Part shown: positions 54,187 to 64,000 of the stretch, piece by piece
Layout: every line of letters starts with the position of its first letter
Numbering within the stretch: the first letter of the stretch is position 1
Origin: Ulva prolifera
Taxonomy: Eukaryota; Chlorophyta; Ulvophyceae; Ulvales; Ulvaceae
Direction of reading: 5' to 3'
Assembly (NCBI GenBank): GCA_023078555.1
Contig: CM041200.1
Location: 7,990,807 to 8,054,806, forward strand
DNA length: 64,000 nt
Translations under genes and position numbers: made by a program
Notes under the pieces: generated by a model
The model's database searches: none
Told to the model about the DNA's origin: nothing
What the model saw: the letters and a program-made list of their open reading frames with translations, nothing else

Positions 54187-56703
54187 TGCGGGGCGGGGGG
54201 GAGCGGGGGCGCTGCGGCTGGCCCAGTTGGTGCAGAGGCAACGCCGCAAGATGTCAGGGTGCACACCGACGGGGCAGCCCCCCCCCCCCCTCCAGTCTCA
54301 GGTGGATGCACCTCCGCATTGCCTCCCGGATGCACTCAACGCGCACACCCATGATGCGGATGTGTTCGTTTGTCCACCCTCTAGAGCCGGTGCGGTTCTT
54401 ATCTTCAGGGACTGACGAATGGCATCGAGCTATTAGAGGCCTAGACCGCTGAAAGCTAGCTGTCTAGCAGCTGCAGGGCCACCCAGACCGCTGCTAGTCA
54501 CCTGCCTGCAAGGGTTGATGACTACGATTCAGATTTACTTTGCTTTACTACATGTCTCATGGCTTCTAGCACCAGGCTGTGTTGGATGTGGCAGTATCCT
54601 GTATGAAGCTTAGAGCGCACGGTGCACATCCTGAACCATACGTGGGTCAGGTCTTGCGGGAGTAGCGCAGAGGTGGTAGATGTGGCATTGCAGAGGGGGC
54701 GTGGTGCAGGTGACCGCACAGCAGCTGACGCAGCTCCCTCTTCGGGTGTCAGCGTGGTAGTGGAATGCACTGAGCATGCAGGCCCCTGGCTCCTTCGCTG
54801 TTGCAGAAGCTGGGGGTTTTGAAATGTTGCTTGATGTCACATCAATGATGTGTGTGCTGTTTTCAGCTGATGAGAAGCTGCTCTCAGCAGTCCACACCAA
54901 TCTCGCACCAATCTGACATTCAGCGCAGACTCAGGTGAGTGGGGCTGAGGCTGTGCTCTGTTGATCTCAGATGCTTCTGCCACAGCTGGGTACATTCAGT
55001 CTGTTCATGTGACAATGAGCAAAGCTGCTCGTTGGCAGCAGGTCCCCACCTTCGGCTTACTCTCTCTAGCTAGAGATCAAGGGACAGTTGCAGGCCCCCG
55101 CCAGATTGCATGGGAGCATGTTGGTTGCATGGAACGGTTACCTGAGGGCACCAAATCTGTCTGGGGGTGTACGTTCACAGGTTCCTGGTGTGTAGTGTAG
55201 AGACACAGCGTTTTGGCTGGTTTAGACGGTGGACAACTCGAGCTGGTCGCATTTTCAGAGCTTTTAGCTATCGACGCACCCAGCTCTGGCCCGTTGCAGT
55301 ATGTACACAGGGCGGGGATGCAGATTCTCCTTTTCATTTCGTTTTTTATGGACCAGTTGTGGTCCTTGGTGTGTTGGGTACTGTTCTTTCAGGCCTGCTG
55401 AAAGGGTTGTGAACATGGTGTAAGTCTATGTCTGCCGTGCAACGATGTCATCTGCTTGTGTCCTAGAGATGGCTAGTGCTGAACTGGTAGCTCTTGGCAG
55501 GAGGGGGTGCCTCTTCCTGCACAAACACCCACCACCAATCTGATAAGCACCGAAATCCGTTAGTGCTTGCTACACCACAGCCAAGCGGAGCAGCATGCTG
55601 GATTGGCTCGGCCACTACCTGCAATACCAAGACGGGACACCGTGTGGCACGACTGTAAGCCTATGAAGCTCATAGCACGGCTCAGATGCCTATAGACAGG
55701 CCAATCATGAACTTCTGTGCTCATTGGGGGCCCATTATCATGTGCCAACCGTTGACTGCCTTTGGTGCTGAGAGGGAATGAAGTCGGCAGATTCACCAAA
55801 CAAAGTACATGTTCAGGGATCGCTCGGGGCTTTAGGGAAGCTTCAGAGGCAGTGGGTGACGACACAATCACATTGGAGTTGATGAATGTGGCCAACATGT
55901 TTCTGCACGATCTGTCGGGCACCACCCATGGCTGCAGCAAGTGATTACCATATCTTCATACACCGCAACAATTATCCAGTGCATGCGTCACCTCTCGTGC
56001 AGTACCCGATTTGTTTCATTGCCTGTGTTGCTGTTGATGAGCACTATGCTCTTGACTGCGACCGCAGCGTTGCAGCTCTACCTTAACTGTGCTCCTTCCT
56101 GGCAGCTTCCACTCAACAGATGTGTGAGAGACAAGCTGGCACCTTTGACAAGCGGTGTAGTTGAGTGCACATTAGCGTTGCTGTGTGTGCGATTATCAGC
56201 AAATGTACTGGTCTACATCTAGCGATCAACTGTGAGGAGGCCAGCACAGGAGGCTTGGGCAGTGCTGGTGGGCACCTCGGTGAAGGCAGACAGCAGCCCA
56301 CGAACAGGTCCGTGATAGATACAACGCAAAAACAGACGCACACAGCTCTCGCTAGAGACATATTTGCTTCTTCTAAATACAGTCGAGCCGAACAAGCACC
56401 GATAGCTAGGCACGGTCGTTGGTCAGATGTAGGTGAGGGGTTCTTGACTGCACAACTGTGAAAAGCTACGTTGCCCCATCGTTGCGAATTCATTTCAGGT
56501 TGATTTCGTCTGCTGTTTCCTGAGTGTACACGTCGTGGCTGAGCATCGTGATAGGTTGTGCGAGTTTGCATTCACATCCTGTCGCCACAGGTCACCCGAC
56601 AGGCACTTCAGTGGTCGCCACGTGGCAGCGATCAGCCCGACCGGTGGGTTACCCAGGCGTCGGAACGATCGCGGCATGTCCCCGATGCACGCATTCAATC
56701 GTT
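54187..56703. other. Intergenic, no gene recognised
   Basis: It holds a partial R3 fragment (about 54530-54552, ATTCAGATTTACTTTGCTTT). Short hydrophobic frames exist (for example around 55.3 and 56.0 kb), but they have no homologous signature and I do not call them. Confidence 0.45.
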
Positions 56704-56893
56704 ATCTATTCTCGGCCTTTTGGCTAAGATCAATTTGTAGTATCTGTTCTTATCAACTTAATCGTTGATACGGAAACCATGTGTTTCCTTTACGATTAGT
56801 TAATTTTTCAGGGCGGGCAAACCTGATGGCGTGCTTGCACGTCGGTGCGTCCAGCATGCCACCGGCCTTACACACCCCGCCGGAAGCGTGCAG
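56704..56893 (+). ncRNA. U2 spliceosomal snRNA
   Basis: The 5' part is almost the eukaryotic U2 consensus: TCTCGGCCTTTTGGCTAAGA at about 56710, then TTGTAGTATCTGTTCTTATC, with the branch-site-pairing GTAGTA at 56737-56742. The known secondary structure can be drawn: stem IIa (TATCAAC/GTTGATA), stem IIb (GGAAAC/GTTTCC, 56772-56788), an Sm site AATTTTTC at 56802-56809, and 3' stems with GGCGTGC/GCACGTC and CCGGC/GCCGG. The length is about 190 nt, as expected (188 in human). Compared with the usual CAAGTGTAGTA it reads CAATTTGTAGTA, one base longer just 5' of the branch-pairing site. I aligned the start with human U2. The 3' end is approximate, and I see no clear plant-type upstream element. Confidence 0.93.
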
Positions 56894-58130
56894 CCCATCC
56901 CCCCATTTCCATCACTCGTAACCAAGCTTATTACTGTCGCAATGTGGTTGGCACGGAATGAACTATCTTGCATTGAAGTCAGTCTTTGTCAGGCAATGCG
57001 ACTGTGTGCCGGCCTTGATATCTGTACATTGACATGTACGTGATGATCCTCCAGATAAAATGACGCGAGTGCACCTCAGCTGAGCTCAGTTGCTTGTCTG
57101 CTTGCGTGGGTGGTAGGGGGCGTCTGCAAGCGTGTTATGTCAACGGTGTGCACACAATGAACGATTGCGACCCTGCAGCAATAGTAGCCAGTGTGCAATC
57201 GTACTAGAAAAGACGGGTGCTGCACAACCTGTCATCGTGCCGGTGTTGGTGGTGTGGGCTGCGATGCTGGGGCTGGTCGGCCTCCTGCACCAGTGGCGCT
57301 GTCGGTGTGGTGTCCAGTGCTGAGGTCGTCAGGCCACACTGTGTCTGTGTATCGCACAGAGACAGCTATCCCAGCCGGCGGTGACGCCCGTGGGACATGT
57401 CTGTCACCTACCACATGCGCGAAATTTTAAACAGTCTGCCAGCGATAACCCGGCCTACAGGTATACACGACGAAAACGTCATGTCCATGATACTATGATT
57501 CAACCAGTTTGATGTGGACATTCGATTCGCGAATGTCGCATCGAGTCCGACTTGTCTGTCCCACTTTAATCATTCTGTTTCTCACACATACAAAAGGAGA
57601 TCATCTGTGGGAAACATATTCCTTGAACGGAAGAATGTTAATGTCATGTCCACATGCCCGTTGGGTAGTTAATGTGATTTAGCAAGAGGTACAATCATTC
57701 CATCCAGCTAGTAGATGATCGTGCTTCAGTACATGGAGCACATAATACTGTCACACTATGTGATACACAACACGCTAATAATACTATTCATCATTGACAG
57801 GGTGGCAAAAATAACCACAAGTCTATAAACTGATGTGATGATTGCATCAGCCACAAGATCTTGTTTGACCCGTACAGTCACTTATGCCTTCCATCACTCA
57901 CATGATCAGCAGCGACAGGTAACACATCTGCTGAACATAGAACAATCCCAGCAGCACCATCCCCAGAGGCCGCAGCACCACAACGTAAGGTGCCACCAGG
58001 ACCACCCCGCACAGCTGTAACATCCCAAGCCCACCCAGCCAGGTGTAAGCTCAAGCGGCAGCATGAACCCCAGATCGCATACAAAAATCCACAGTTTCGG
58101 AACAGTGTCCCGTTACATTCGCAACGCCGC
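56894..58130. other. Intergenic between U2 and phosphoglycerate dehydrogenase
   Basis: No repeat family copy is seen. A 63-codon plus-strand frame ending at 57323 has one hydrophobic stretch (VIVPVLVVWAAMLGLVGLL) and might be a small exon, but nothing else supports it. The AT-rich part near 57.5-57.9 kb is probably the 3' flank of the dehydrogenase gene. Confidence 0.4.
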
Positions 58131-61100
58131 TTACAGATCCCGGAAGTAGCCCCACTCCTTGATGCCGGGTACGCCCTTGATCTTCTCAAGAGCGGCCGGG
58201 GAGGGATCTGAGTCGATGCCAAGGACCATGATGGCGTTGGTGCCCTTGGTGACACGGGACACAGTCATGAAGGCGACGTTGACTTCGTCCTCTGCAAGCA
58301 CGGCCGCGACGGCCGCGATCAGGCCTGGCCGGTCCTCCTGCCCGATCAACAGCACACGGCCTTCGATCGCGACATCGACCTCGAAGTTGCCGATGTTCTT
58401 CAGGTACGGTGCACCGTTCGTGACGTCACCCTGCATGCATTGAACCACACAGTCATGTCTACACGTCTCTAGAATAGGGGGAAGGGGGCGGGGGGTGTGG
58501 CAACAGGTAGAACGGGCATGCTTCTGCCCGTTATGCTCCCAAATTAATGAAAAAATTTCGAGTTCAGAAAAATAAGAGAGCGCCCCGATTCATAGAACAT
58601 AGAAGAGGGCAGTCGCAACGCCGCCTTTGCCGCTGTCAGACACTTGCCAGCTGGGCACACAGCCCATGCAAAAACACGGTTCTACGTCAGTGAGCGGATG
58701 GTATGTGAGAGGGCCGCACCGCGACGGTGATTTTGCCGTCGACGACCGCGCCCGAGAACTTCGCGTCCGATGTCCCGATGCTCACGGTCATGCCGGAGAG
58801 CACCGCGGGGCTCTCGGTGCGCACAATCGTCTCCTTGATGCGCAGGCCCCGCTGCTCCGCGAGGAGGTCGGCGTTCACCATGTTGACGTTCGCCGTCGTG
58901 ATCTCCTCGAGCACGCCCTTGATGATGTTGGCGCGGAGCAGACGCGTGTCCAGGTCGCTGCCCCGGCTGCTCTTGTACACTACCTCGATATCTGCACGCA
59001 GATCCCAGAAGGGTTGGCACGGGGGGGGGGGGGGGGGGGCTTGTGGATCGTGCTGTGTGCGGATACATGGTGCGAGTTGCGCGAGTGCAGGACGGTCATC
59101 GGCAGACCCTCAAGCAGAACTCTGCAGAGACAGAAGCCAGTCATCAGCGCGCGACAGACGTGCCCGGGCCTTGAGCTGGCGGAAGGGTACCGCGAGATGT
59201 GAGCGCGTTGCAGGACGAGAAATGAAACACCAATAATCTGAAGCAAAAGACAGTTTGAGACATATACACTACTACAGTAACAGACGCGCCATGATGGGGG
59301 GGGGGCAATCCAGTGGTATAGCGTGGCAATCCAGTTGTATAGCGGCCATATCACTGGATTACCACAGGGGGGGGGGGGGGGGGGGGGGGCACCAGAGAAG
59401 CCGTGTTCTGCGATGAGCTGCACCGCAGTCTTGCCCAGGCCCTGTGCGAGCGTGATGAAGGGCTGCAGCTCCTTGAGTGTCTCTGGGGGCACCATCGGCG
59501 CGTTCACCGTGTTGGACGAGAGCTCGCCGCGGAGGCTCTGCACGACGGCGTCCGCCACCTCCACTGCCACTCCCTCCTGCACGTCAGCCGCAGCAGGTCG
59601 ATATCCACACAGCATGCGCGGCGTACATGGCTCTATTCCATCAGGATTCATGCATTCTTACGGATACATGCATAGATCTTCTTTTTTCTTTCAGGGGAAG
59701 CATTTGGTTCCAATTTGAGGCAAAACTTCTGCCATTGGCAAGAGTGGGGCGGCAGATGCTGCAGGTGGCCATGCATACTGGATGATCACAGCGTCGGCAT
59801 GCTGAGGTGATCAAGAGTGGCTGATGGACGGGGGTGACTGATCACGTGCACATGCAGCCAGGCCTGGAGGTTGCGCGGGAGGTGCGTGGAGGATTGCCCG
59901 TCCGTGGCTGGGGCAGCCGGGAACGACCGATGATTCTGGCAGAATAGGTGAGAGAAAACCGGTTCTAGAGTATACGCTGAGAGGCAGCTGGGAGCAGGTG
60001 GCGCAGAGGGGGATGGGGGAGCGGACCTGGGCCTCAACAGTGGAGGCTCCAAGGTGTGGTGTGCAGATGATGTTGGGGTGTGCGACAAGCGGGTTGTCCT
60101 TGGGGGGTTCTTGGCTGAACACGTCCAGGGCGGCCTGGGCGACCTGGCCACTCTCGACAGCCGCAAGAAGGTCCTCCTCCTTGATGACGCCTCCACGGGC
60201 GACATTGATGATGCGGACACCCTTCTTGCACTGGTCAAACACCTGAATAGCAGTGGTGGAGTGATCTGGTGAGCGGAATGGAGTCCACCGGCTAGGAGGC
60301 TCTTGCACAAAATGACTGGGATGTCAGGCTCATCGACCTGGAGTTTGAAGTGGAGAGGCACAGGAGCATGCTGCTTCTGCAAGGTTTATCTTTGAATGTG
60401 GCTGGCTGTGCTGCGAGATGGTGCTAGATGTGCAGCGAGTCGAAAATGGGCAGTTCGCCAGCGCTCACGAACAAGCAACTCAGGACAGCAACATAACACA
60501 TTGAGGAGTTTTGAAGGCGTGCGGCAGCAGCAAAGGTGGCGGGCGTTGCGCACCTCCTTGTTGAACAGGTCCTTCGTGCCTGGTGTCAGCGGCATGTGGA
60601 GCGAGATGAAGTCCGCAGTCTGGATGGCCTCCTGGAACGTGACTAGGCGCACATTGAGCGCACGAGCCTTCTCCTCGGCTGCATAGGGATCGTGGGAGAT
60701 GACGTTCATGCCGAGGCCCTTGCAGCGACGGGCAACATCAGCTCCGACTTTGCCGAAGCCCATGACCGCGATGGTCTTGCCCACCAGGGACACGCCGACG
60801 TACTTGCTGCGCTCCCAGCCGCCCTTCTTCATGGAAGCGTCGGCTTGTGCCACGTTGCGGGAGAGAGCGCAGAGGAGCGCGACACCGTGCTCGGCAGCAG
60901 CGACGGTGTTGGCGTTGGGAGCGTTGACCACCATGACGCCGTTCTCCGTGGCTGCTGCGAGATCAACATTGTCGATACCGACACCAGCACGTCCTACGAC
61001 CTTCAAGCGGCCCTTTGACGCCTCGATGACTTCCCGGGTGACCTTGGTGGCGGAGCGAATGACGATGGCGTCACAGAGGGAGATCTTAGCGCACAGGTCG

Positions 61101-61381
61101 GCAGGCGACATGTCGTAAGAGCAGTCAACAATTCCAACCTCACTGAGCATGTCGATACCGACCTGGCCTAGCTTCTCGGCCACCAGGATGGTCGGCTTGT
61201 CGCTTGCGGCTGTCTTCGCCATGACGCTTCGCTGCGGCGCAGAAGGAACGGAGTGGGAGAGCGCTGCGAAGGCCGGTGCGCTGATGCACTTGGGCTTAGC
61301 AGATGATACTTGACGCTGTGCTCGTGGAAAGTGAACAGCCGACTTGGCGCTGGCTGTTGTCGCGGATGTATTGAGGAGCAT
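58131..61381 (-). CDS. PGDH: D-3-phosphoglycerate dehydrogenase, plastid-type (five exons)
   Basis: It catalyses NAD-dependent oxidation of 3-phosphoglycerate to 3-phosphohydroxypyruvate, the first step of the phosphorylated serine pathway. Exons in reading order are 61381-60554, 60242-60027, 59576-59393, 58991-58720 and 58430-58131. They join in phase to 599 codons plus stop, the usual size for long plant PGDH. Residues 1-60 are Ser/Ala-rich with Arg/Lys and few acids, as in a chloroplast transit peptide. The catalytic part has [12 protein letters not shown], the NAD-binding [15 protein letters not shown] (catalytic Arg), the [10 protein letters not shown] segment (Glu) and TPHLGAST (His). 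The C-terminal half has the allosteric substrate-binding domain ([15 protein letters not shown]...) and a closing ACT domain ([20 protein letters not shown]). Intron 3 (59392-58992) is crowded with a hairpin repeat and two C tracts, one starting right at the donor. Confidence 0.95.
59022..59039. repeat. Poly-G (sense C) tract in PGDH intron 3
   Basis: About 19 guanines on the plus strand lie roughly 30 nt before the acceptor of exon 4, in a position where a pyrimidine tract is expected in the sense strand. Confidence 0.9.
59323..59365. repeat. 43-bp hairpin repeat, copy 2
   Basis: It differs from copy 1 (382-424) at only two positions, one in each arm. A partial copy of the left arm (GGCAATCCAGTGGTATAGC, from about 59305) precedes it. 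It is in PGDH intron 3, next to a G23 tract (59367-59389) that in sense direction is C23 starting directly after the donor GTG. Confidence 0.9.
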
Positions 61382-61649
61382 CTTCGGTTCAAGAAAAATG
61401 GTGATAAATCAGCGGGGATTGTATGTCAGCCCAGTTATACTCCTTGGCGTCATATCCCAGTTTTCATCGCTGTTGTGCTGCGACAGGCGCGACAAGCATG
61501 GCTGCTCGATAGCTCGTCGGTGTCGTCACGCGCCATTCTGTTCCTTGCGAGCATCTCAATTCCGCCAAATTTCGCTATCTGCGTCCCAAATGCACCCCGA
61601 ACACGGCGCATGTAACAAGCAGTGAATTAAACGTCTCTTTTCCGAGTTC
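61382..61649. promoter_or_regulatory. Presumed PGDH 5' region, possibly bidirectional
   Basis: This is the 268 bp upstream of the PGDH start codon. If the GC-rich frame starting at 61650 on the plus strand is a real first exon, the two genes would share this segment. I see no clear TATA box. Confidence 0.3.
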
Positions 61650-61741
61650 ATGCTTGCGCGCATGTCTCGCGGGCTCCGCTGCACCGGGCTGAGGCATGGC
61701 AGCCGCGCCGGCGCCGTGGTCGCGCGCAACTCGATCGTGCA
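61650..61741 (+). CDS. Possible first exon with a mitochondrial-type presequence
   Basis: ATG 61650 opens a GC-rich frame MLARMSRGLRCTGLRHGSRA that is rich in Arg and lacks acidic residues, as in a mitochondrial targeting peptide. Codon bias drops sharply after about 61745, near a possible donor. I could not find following exons, although plus-strand sequence at 62.7-63.0 kb is a candidate. Low certainty. Confidence 0.2.
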
Positions 61742-63246
61742 GATAGCGAGCTCAAGATGCGAATGCATCTCTGGCTGTGATGAAATTGATTATCTGCAAG
61801 ATAAGCTTCTTGCACGTGTCTCCTTGCATTTCACCCTTCCGCGACACCTCCGGTGCCCGGATGTCACCATGGTCCGATCGACAGCGACGCTACCGTCGTG
61901 CCCCATTCCTACCAACTCTGCCGCACGCCCATTGCACGTCAGCGATATGATCAACAGAACCGTATTTCCCGACGATCTCGATTTTTTGCGAAGCTTCGAG
62001 GTGCCTGTACTCGCATCGGCTCCGCTGCGGATGAGGTGGCCGAATTCACGACACATGCCGGACACACAATCAGTGCGTGCGTGCGTCCACACAGGCGCTA
62101 CTGACCGCCTCTTCGATGTTTTGTTGTGATTCTCACAGGAACGGCGGGGTGTGTCGGGCTCGCCATCACAGGTGGTGTCCGTTGCTCCCGTGTACAGCAT
62201 TGTTCCTGAATGACCGTCAACTGAAGCATTTCAAACTTGTCTGGTTCGCTTGAACAGCTCTTAATTTCCGTATGTGGCGTATTAGTTGTAGGCATGATCG
62301 TTTCCTAGGCTTGCTGTGTTCCTTTGCCGTCCCTTGGTGCTTCTATGTCCCTGCCCTAAGCAGATGCGGATGCTCTCGCATTCGTCCCCACAACCACATC
62401 GTGACAACACCTCGACCTCACATAGACGCAAACTGATCACGGCGTACCTGGGTTCAGCACAATCTCGCTGGTTCAGCTTTGACGGTGTCATGCAACAGCG
62501 CTCAGCTCTGCAGCATGCTCACAGCGGTGGTATCTGGTCGCCTGCTTGTATATCGCATGGCAACACCACCTATCGACACTGAATGGTGCTGTCGGCTCGT
62601 CGATGTGGAAGGCGAGGGCGGAGGTGCATGATCTGTATCGACTGTCACGTGAGCCCAACAGCCACTAGCTACCTGCTCTTACCTCATCGGTCCGTACCAA
62701 ACAGACATGGACACCAGCGCCAACAGCGGTGAATGCATCAACATGTATTCCCATCCACACAGGCATTGCCATCTTTGGCGATCTGCAGCATGCTGCCAGC
62801 CCTCAGAGCCGGCTCTTCGCAGCAGTGCGTCCGTGCCAAGGGCCCGTCCACAGTGCCAGATATGTATGGCGCTTCTGCATCACGCGTCCATCAGGACACA
62901 CCCGAAATGACCCATCAGCAGCCTGTCGAGATCAGCAGAGCCACTCCCGGCACCAGCGCTGTATCCACAGACGAAATTTGCAGCTCGATCGTCTTTGCAC
63001 CGAGCCCAGGAAATCGTGGTAATGTGAATATTGAATATTGACTACATCACACCACTGGACACGTCTCTCTTGATCCCCGCCCCCCCCCCCCCCCCCCCCC
63101 CCCCGCAGAGTCTCTCAGGGATCGTCCAGGTGCCCATGTGCATGACTGATGCATAGTGTTCGTGCAGTCATATCTCAGATCTCGCCCGCGCCACCTGCGG
63201 CCAAGCCCAGCTGCCCAGCACAAATCCAGCGGCCACGTGCATCAGC
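61742..63246. other. Unassigned stretch
   Basis: No recognisable gene. Plus-strand 62700-63040 has an open frame of about 100 codons without any known motif. A C25 tract lies at 63080-63104. Confidence 0.4.
63080..63104 (+). repeat. Homopolymer C25
   Basis: This run of 25 cytosines lies about 140 bp downstream of the stop codon of the minus-strand GAF-like gene. Confidence 0.95.
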
Positions 63247-63788
63247 TCAGTGCCTGTCCAGCAGCCCGGCAGACTGCAGCGGGGCCGCGCACAGGCGCGC
63301 CCACTCCCGCAGCGCCACCATGTCCTGGCTGCCAAAGCCGACGCCCTCGCGCTCTGTTCCGCAGCACACAAACATGCCCCACGGCGCGCGGTCCGCCGGC
63401 GCGCCGGCGGGAGCGGCGCGCAGCGCCGCCTCCGCCGCCGCGGCGGCGGCCGCGCCGGGGCGCGCGTGCGGCGGCTCGCCCGCCGGCGGCTGCAGGCGCT
63501 CGTGCTCCCGGTACTCCGCGTGCAGCGGCAGCACCAGCAGCGCCCTGCACGAGACGGCGGCGCGCTGAGTTGGCGCTGTGTAGCCGCAGACGGCTTGTGG
63601 GTGCTTGAGGGCAACGGGCGTGCGCGCATCGCGGATTGGTGGGGCTGAGCTCGTAAATGAGAGCGGAGTTCGGAAGACATCACCAGAGCGTTCATTTTGT
63701 TTGTGTCGACATACCGGCGCGGATGCGGCTACAAAGAGGGGCAGCCGGTCCGACTGGTTGCGAGAAACACCGGGGAAGGCAGGGTAAA

Positions 63789-63825
<37 letters not shown>

Positions 63826-64000
63826 GAACAGCACGCTGTAGCCAACTTTGAGCTGTAATTCCATGGCCAAACTGATGTATCTACAGACAGCTAGCCAGCC
63901 CTCCCAAGGGCAACAGCAGCGCACCGTTGTTCAATACCGCGGCATCGCGCAAATCCGGCTGTCCACGCGCTCTGCAGGGCCTCCAGCTCCTCCGCCTGCA
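63247..64000 (-). CDS. 3' end of a gene with a GAF-like domain (partial, cut by the window edge)
   Basis: The last exon is 63544-63247 (acceptor TCGTGCAG, stop TGA 63249-63247). It reads ALLVLPLHAEYREHERLQPP, an Ala-rich insertion, APWGMFVCCGTE, and GFGSQDMVALREWARLCAAP. This has the pattern of the second half of a GAF sensor domain: a hydrophobic strand, a GxxVCCG strand, then a helix with the LREWA..L motif. A preceding exon at the window edge reads QAEELEALQSAWTAGFA, and its donor is not settled. Between them lies an intron with a G36 tract (63789-63824; C36 in sense). Which GAF protein it is cannot be told from the C-terminus alone. Confidence 0.5.
63789..63824. repeat. G36 (sense C36) in an intron of the GAF-like gene
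   Basis: This run of 36 guanines on the plus strand lies upstream of the last exon in the sense direction of the minus-strand gene. Confidence 0.95.

Overview
The window looks like nuclear DNA of a green alga (chlorophyte; a trebouxiophyte-type genome is my inference). The evidence is GC-rich exons split by many short GT-AG introns, a plastid-type 3-phosphoglycerate dehydrogenase, a PIN-LIKES (PILS) membrane transporter, a spliceosomal U2 snRNA gene, large poly-G/poly-C and GT microsatellites inside introns, and a great excess of the palindrome TGCATGCA. There are no operons, prokaryotic signals, rRNA genes or convincing tRNA genes.

Left part (1-42 kb). This is a cluster of four related genes for an unusual receptor-like protein: a Pro/Ala-rich N-terminus, an ectodomain resembling a right-handed beta-helix, one transmembrane segment, a low-complexity juxtamembrane region and a protein kinase domain. 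The cluster holds the last exon of a plus-strand copy at 522-728, a minus-strand copy at 7520-13152 with no recognisable kinase, and two complete minus-strand copies at 18206-25360 and 34236-41872. I joined the exons by homology between paralogues and by splice phase. Every joined model stays in frame (997, 1424 and 1627 codons before the stop), which is good internal support. A secreted cysteine-rich gene with five 8-Cys-type modules (4072-5983) lies between the first two copies. A (GT)n array of about 1.5 kb fills an intron of the kinase-less copy.

Middle part (42-50.6 kb, plus the 13-18, 25-34 and 54-58 kb gaps). No gene is recognised here. These stretches hold at least three families of short dispersed repeats (R1, R2 and R3 below), two candidate non-autonomous elements with terminal inverted repeats (27.1-27.9 kb and 45.3-46.3 kb), tandem repeats, and striking groups of perfect palindromes (17.2 kb and 49.35-49.83 kb).

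Right part (50.6-64 kb). This holds ordinary cellular genes: a PILS-family carrier on the plus strand (50595-54186), the U2 snRNA gene (about 56704-56893), plastid-type phosphoglycerate dehydrogenase on the minus strand (58131-61381, five exons, 599 codons), and the 3' end of a minus-strand gene with a GAF-like domain that runs off the right edge. Nothing suggests that these genes work in one pathway with the receptor kinases.

Limits: there is no transcript evidence. Starts and first exons of the receptor genes are uncertain, one donor (22515) is a weak choice, and family assignments rest on motif recognition, not on searches.
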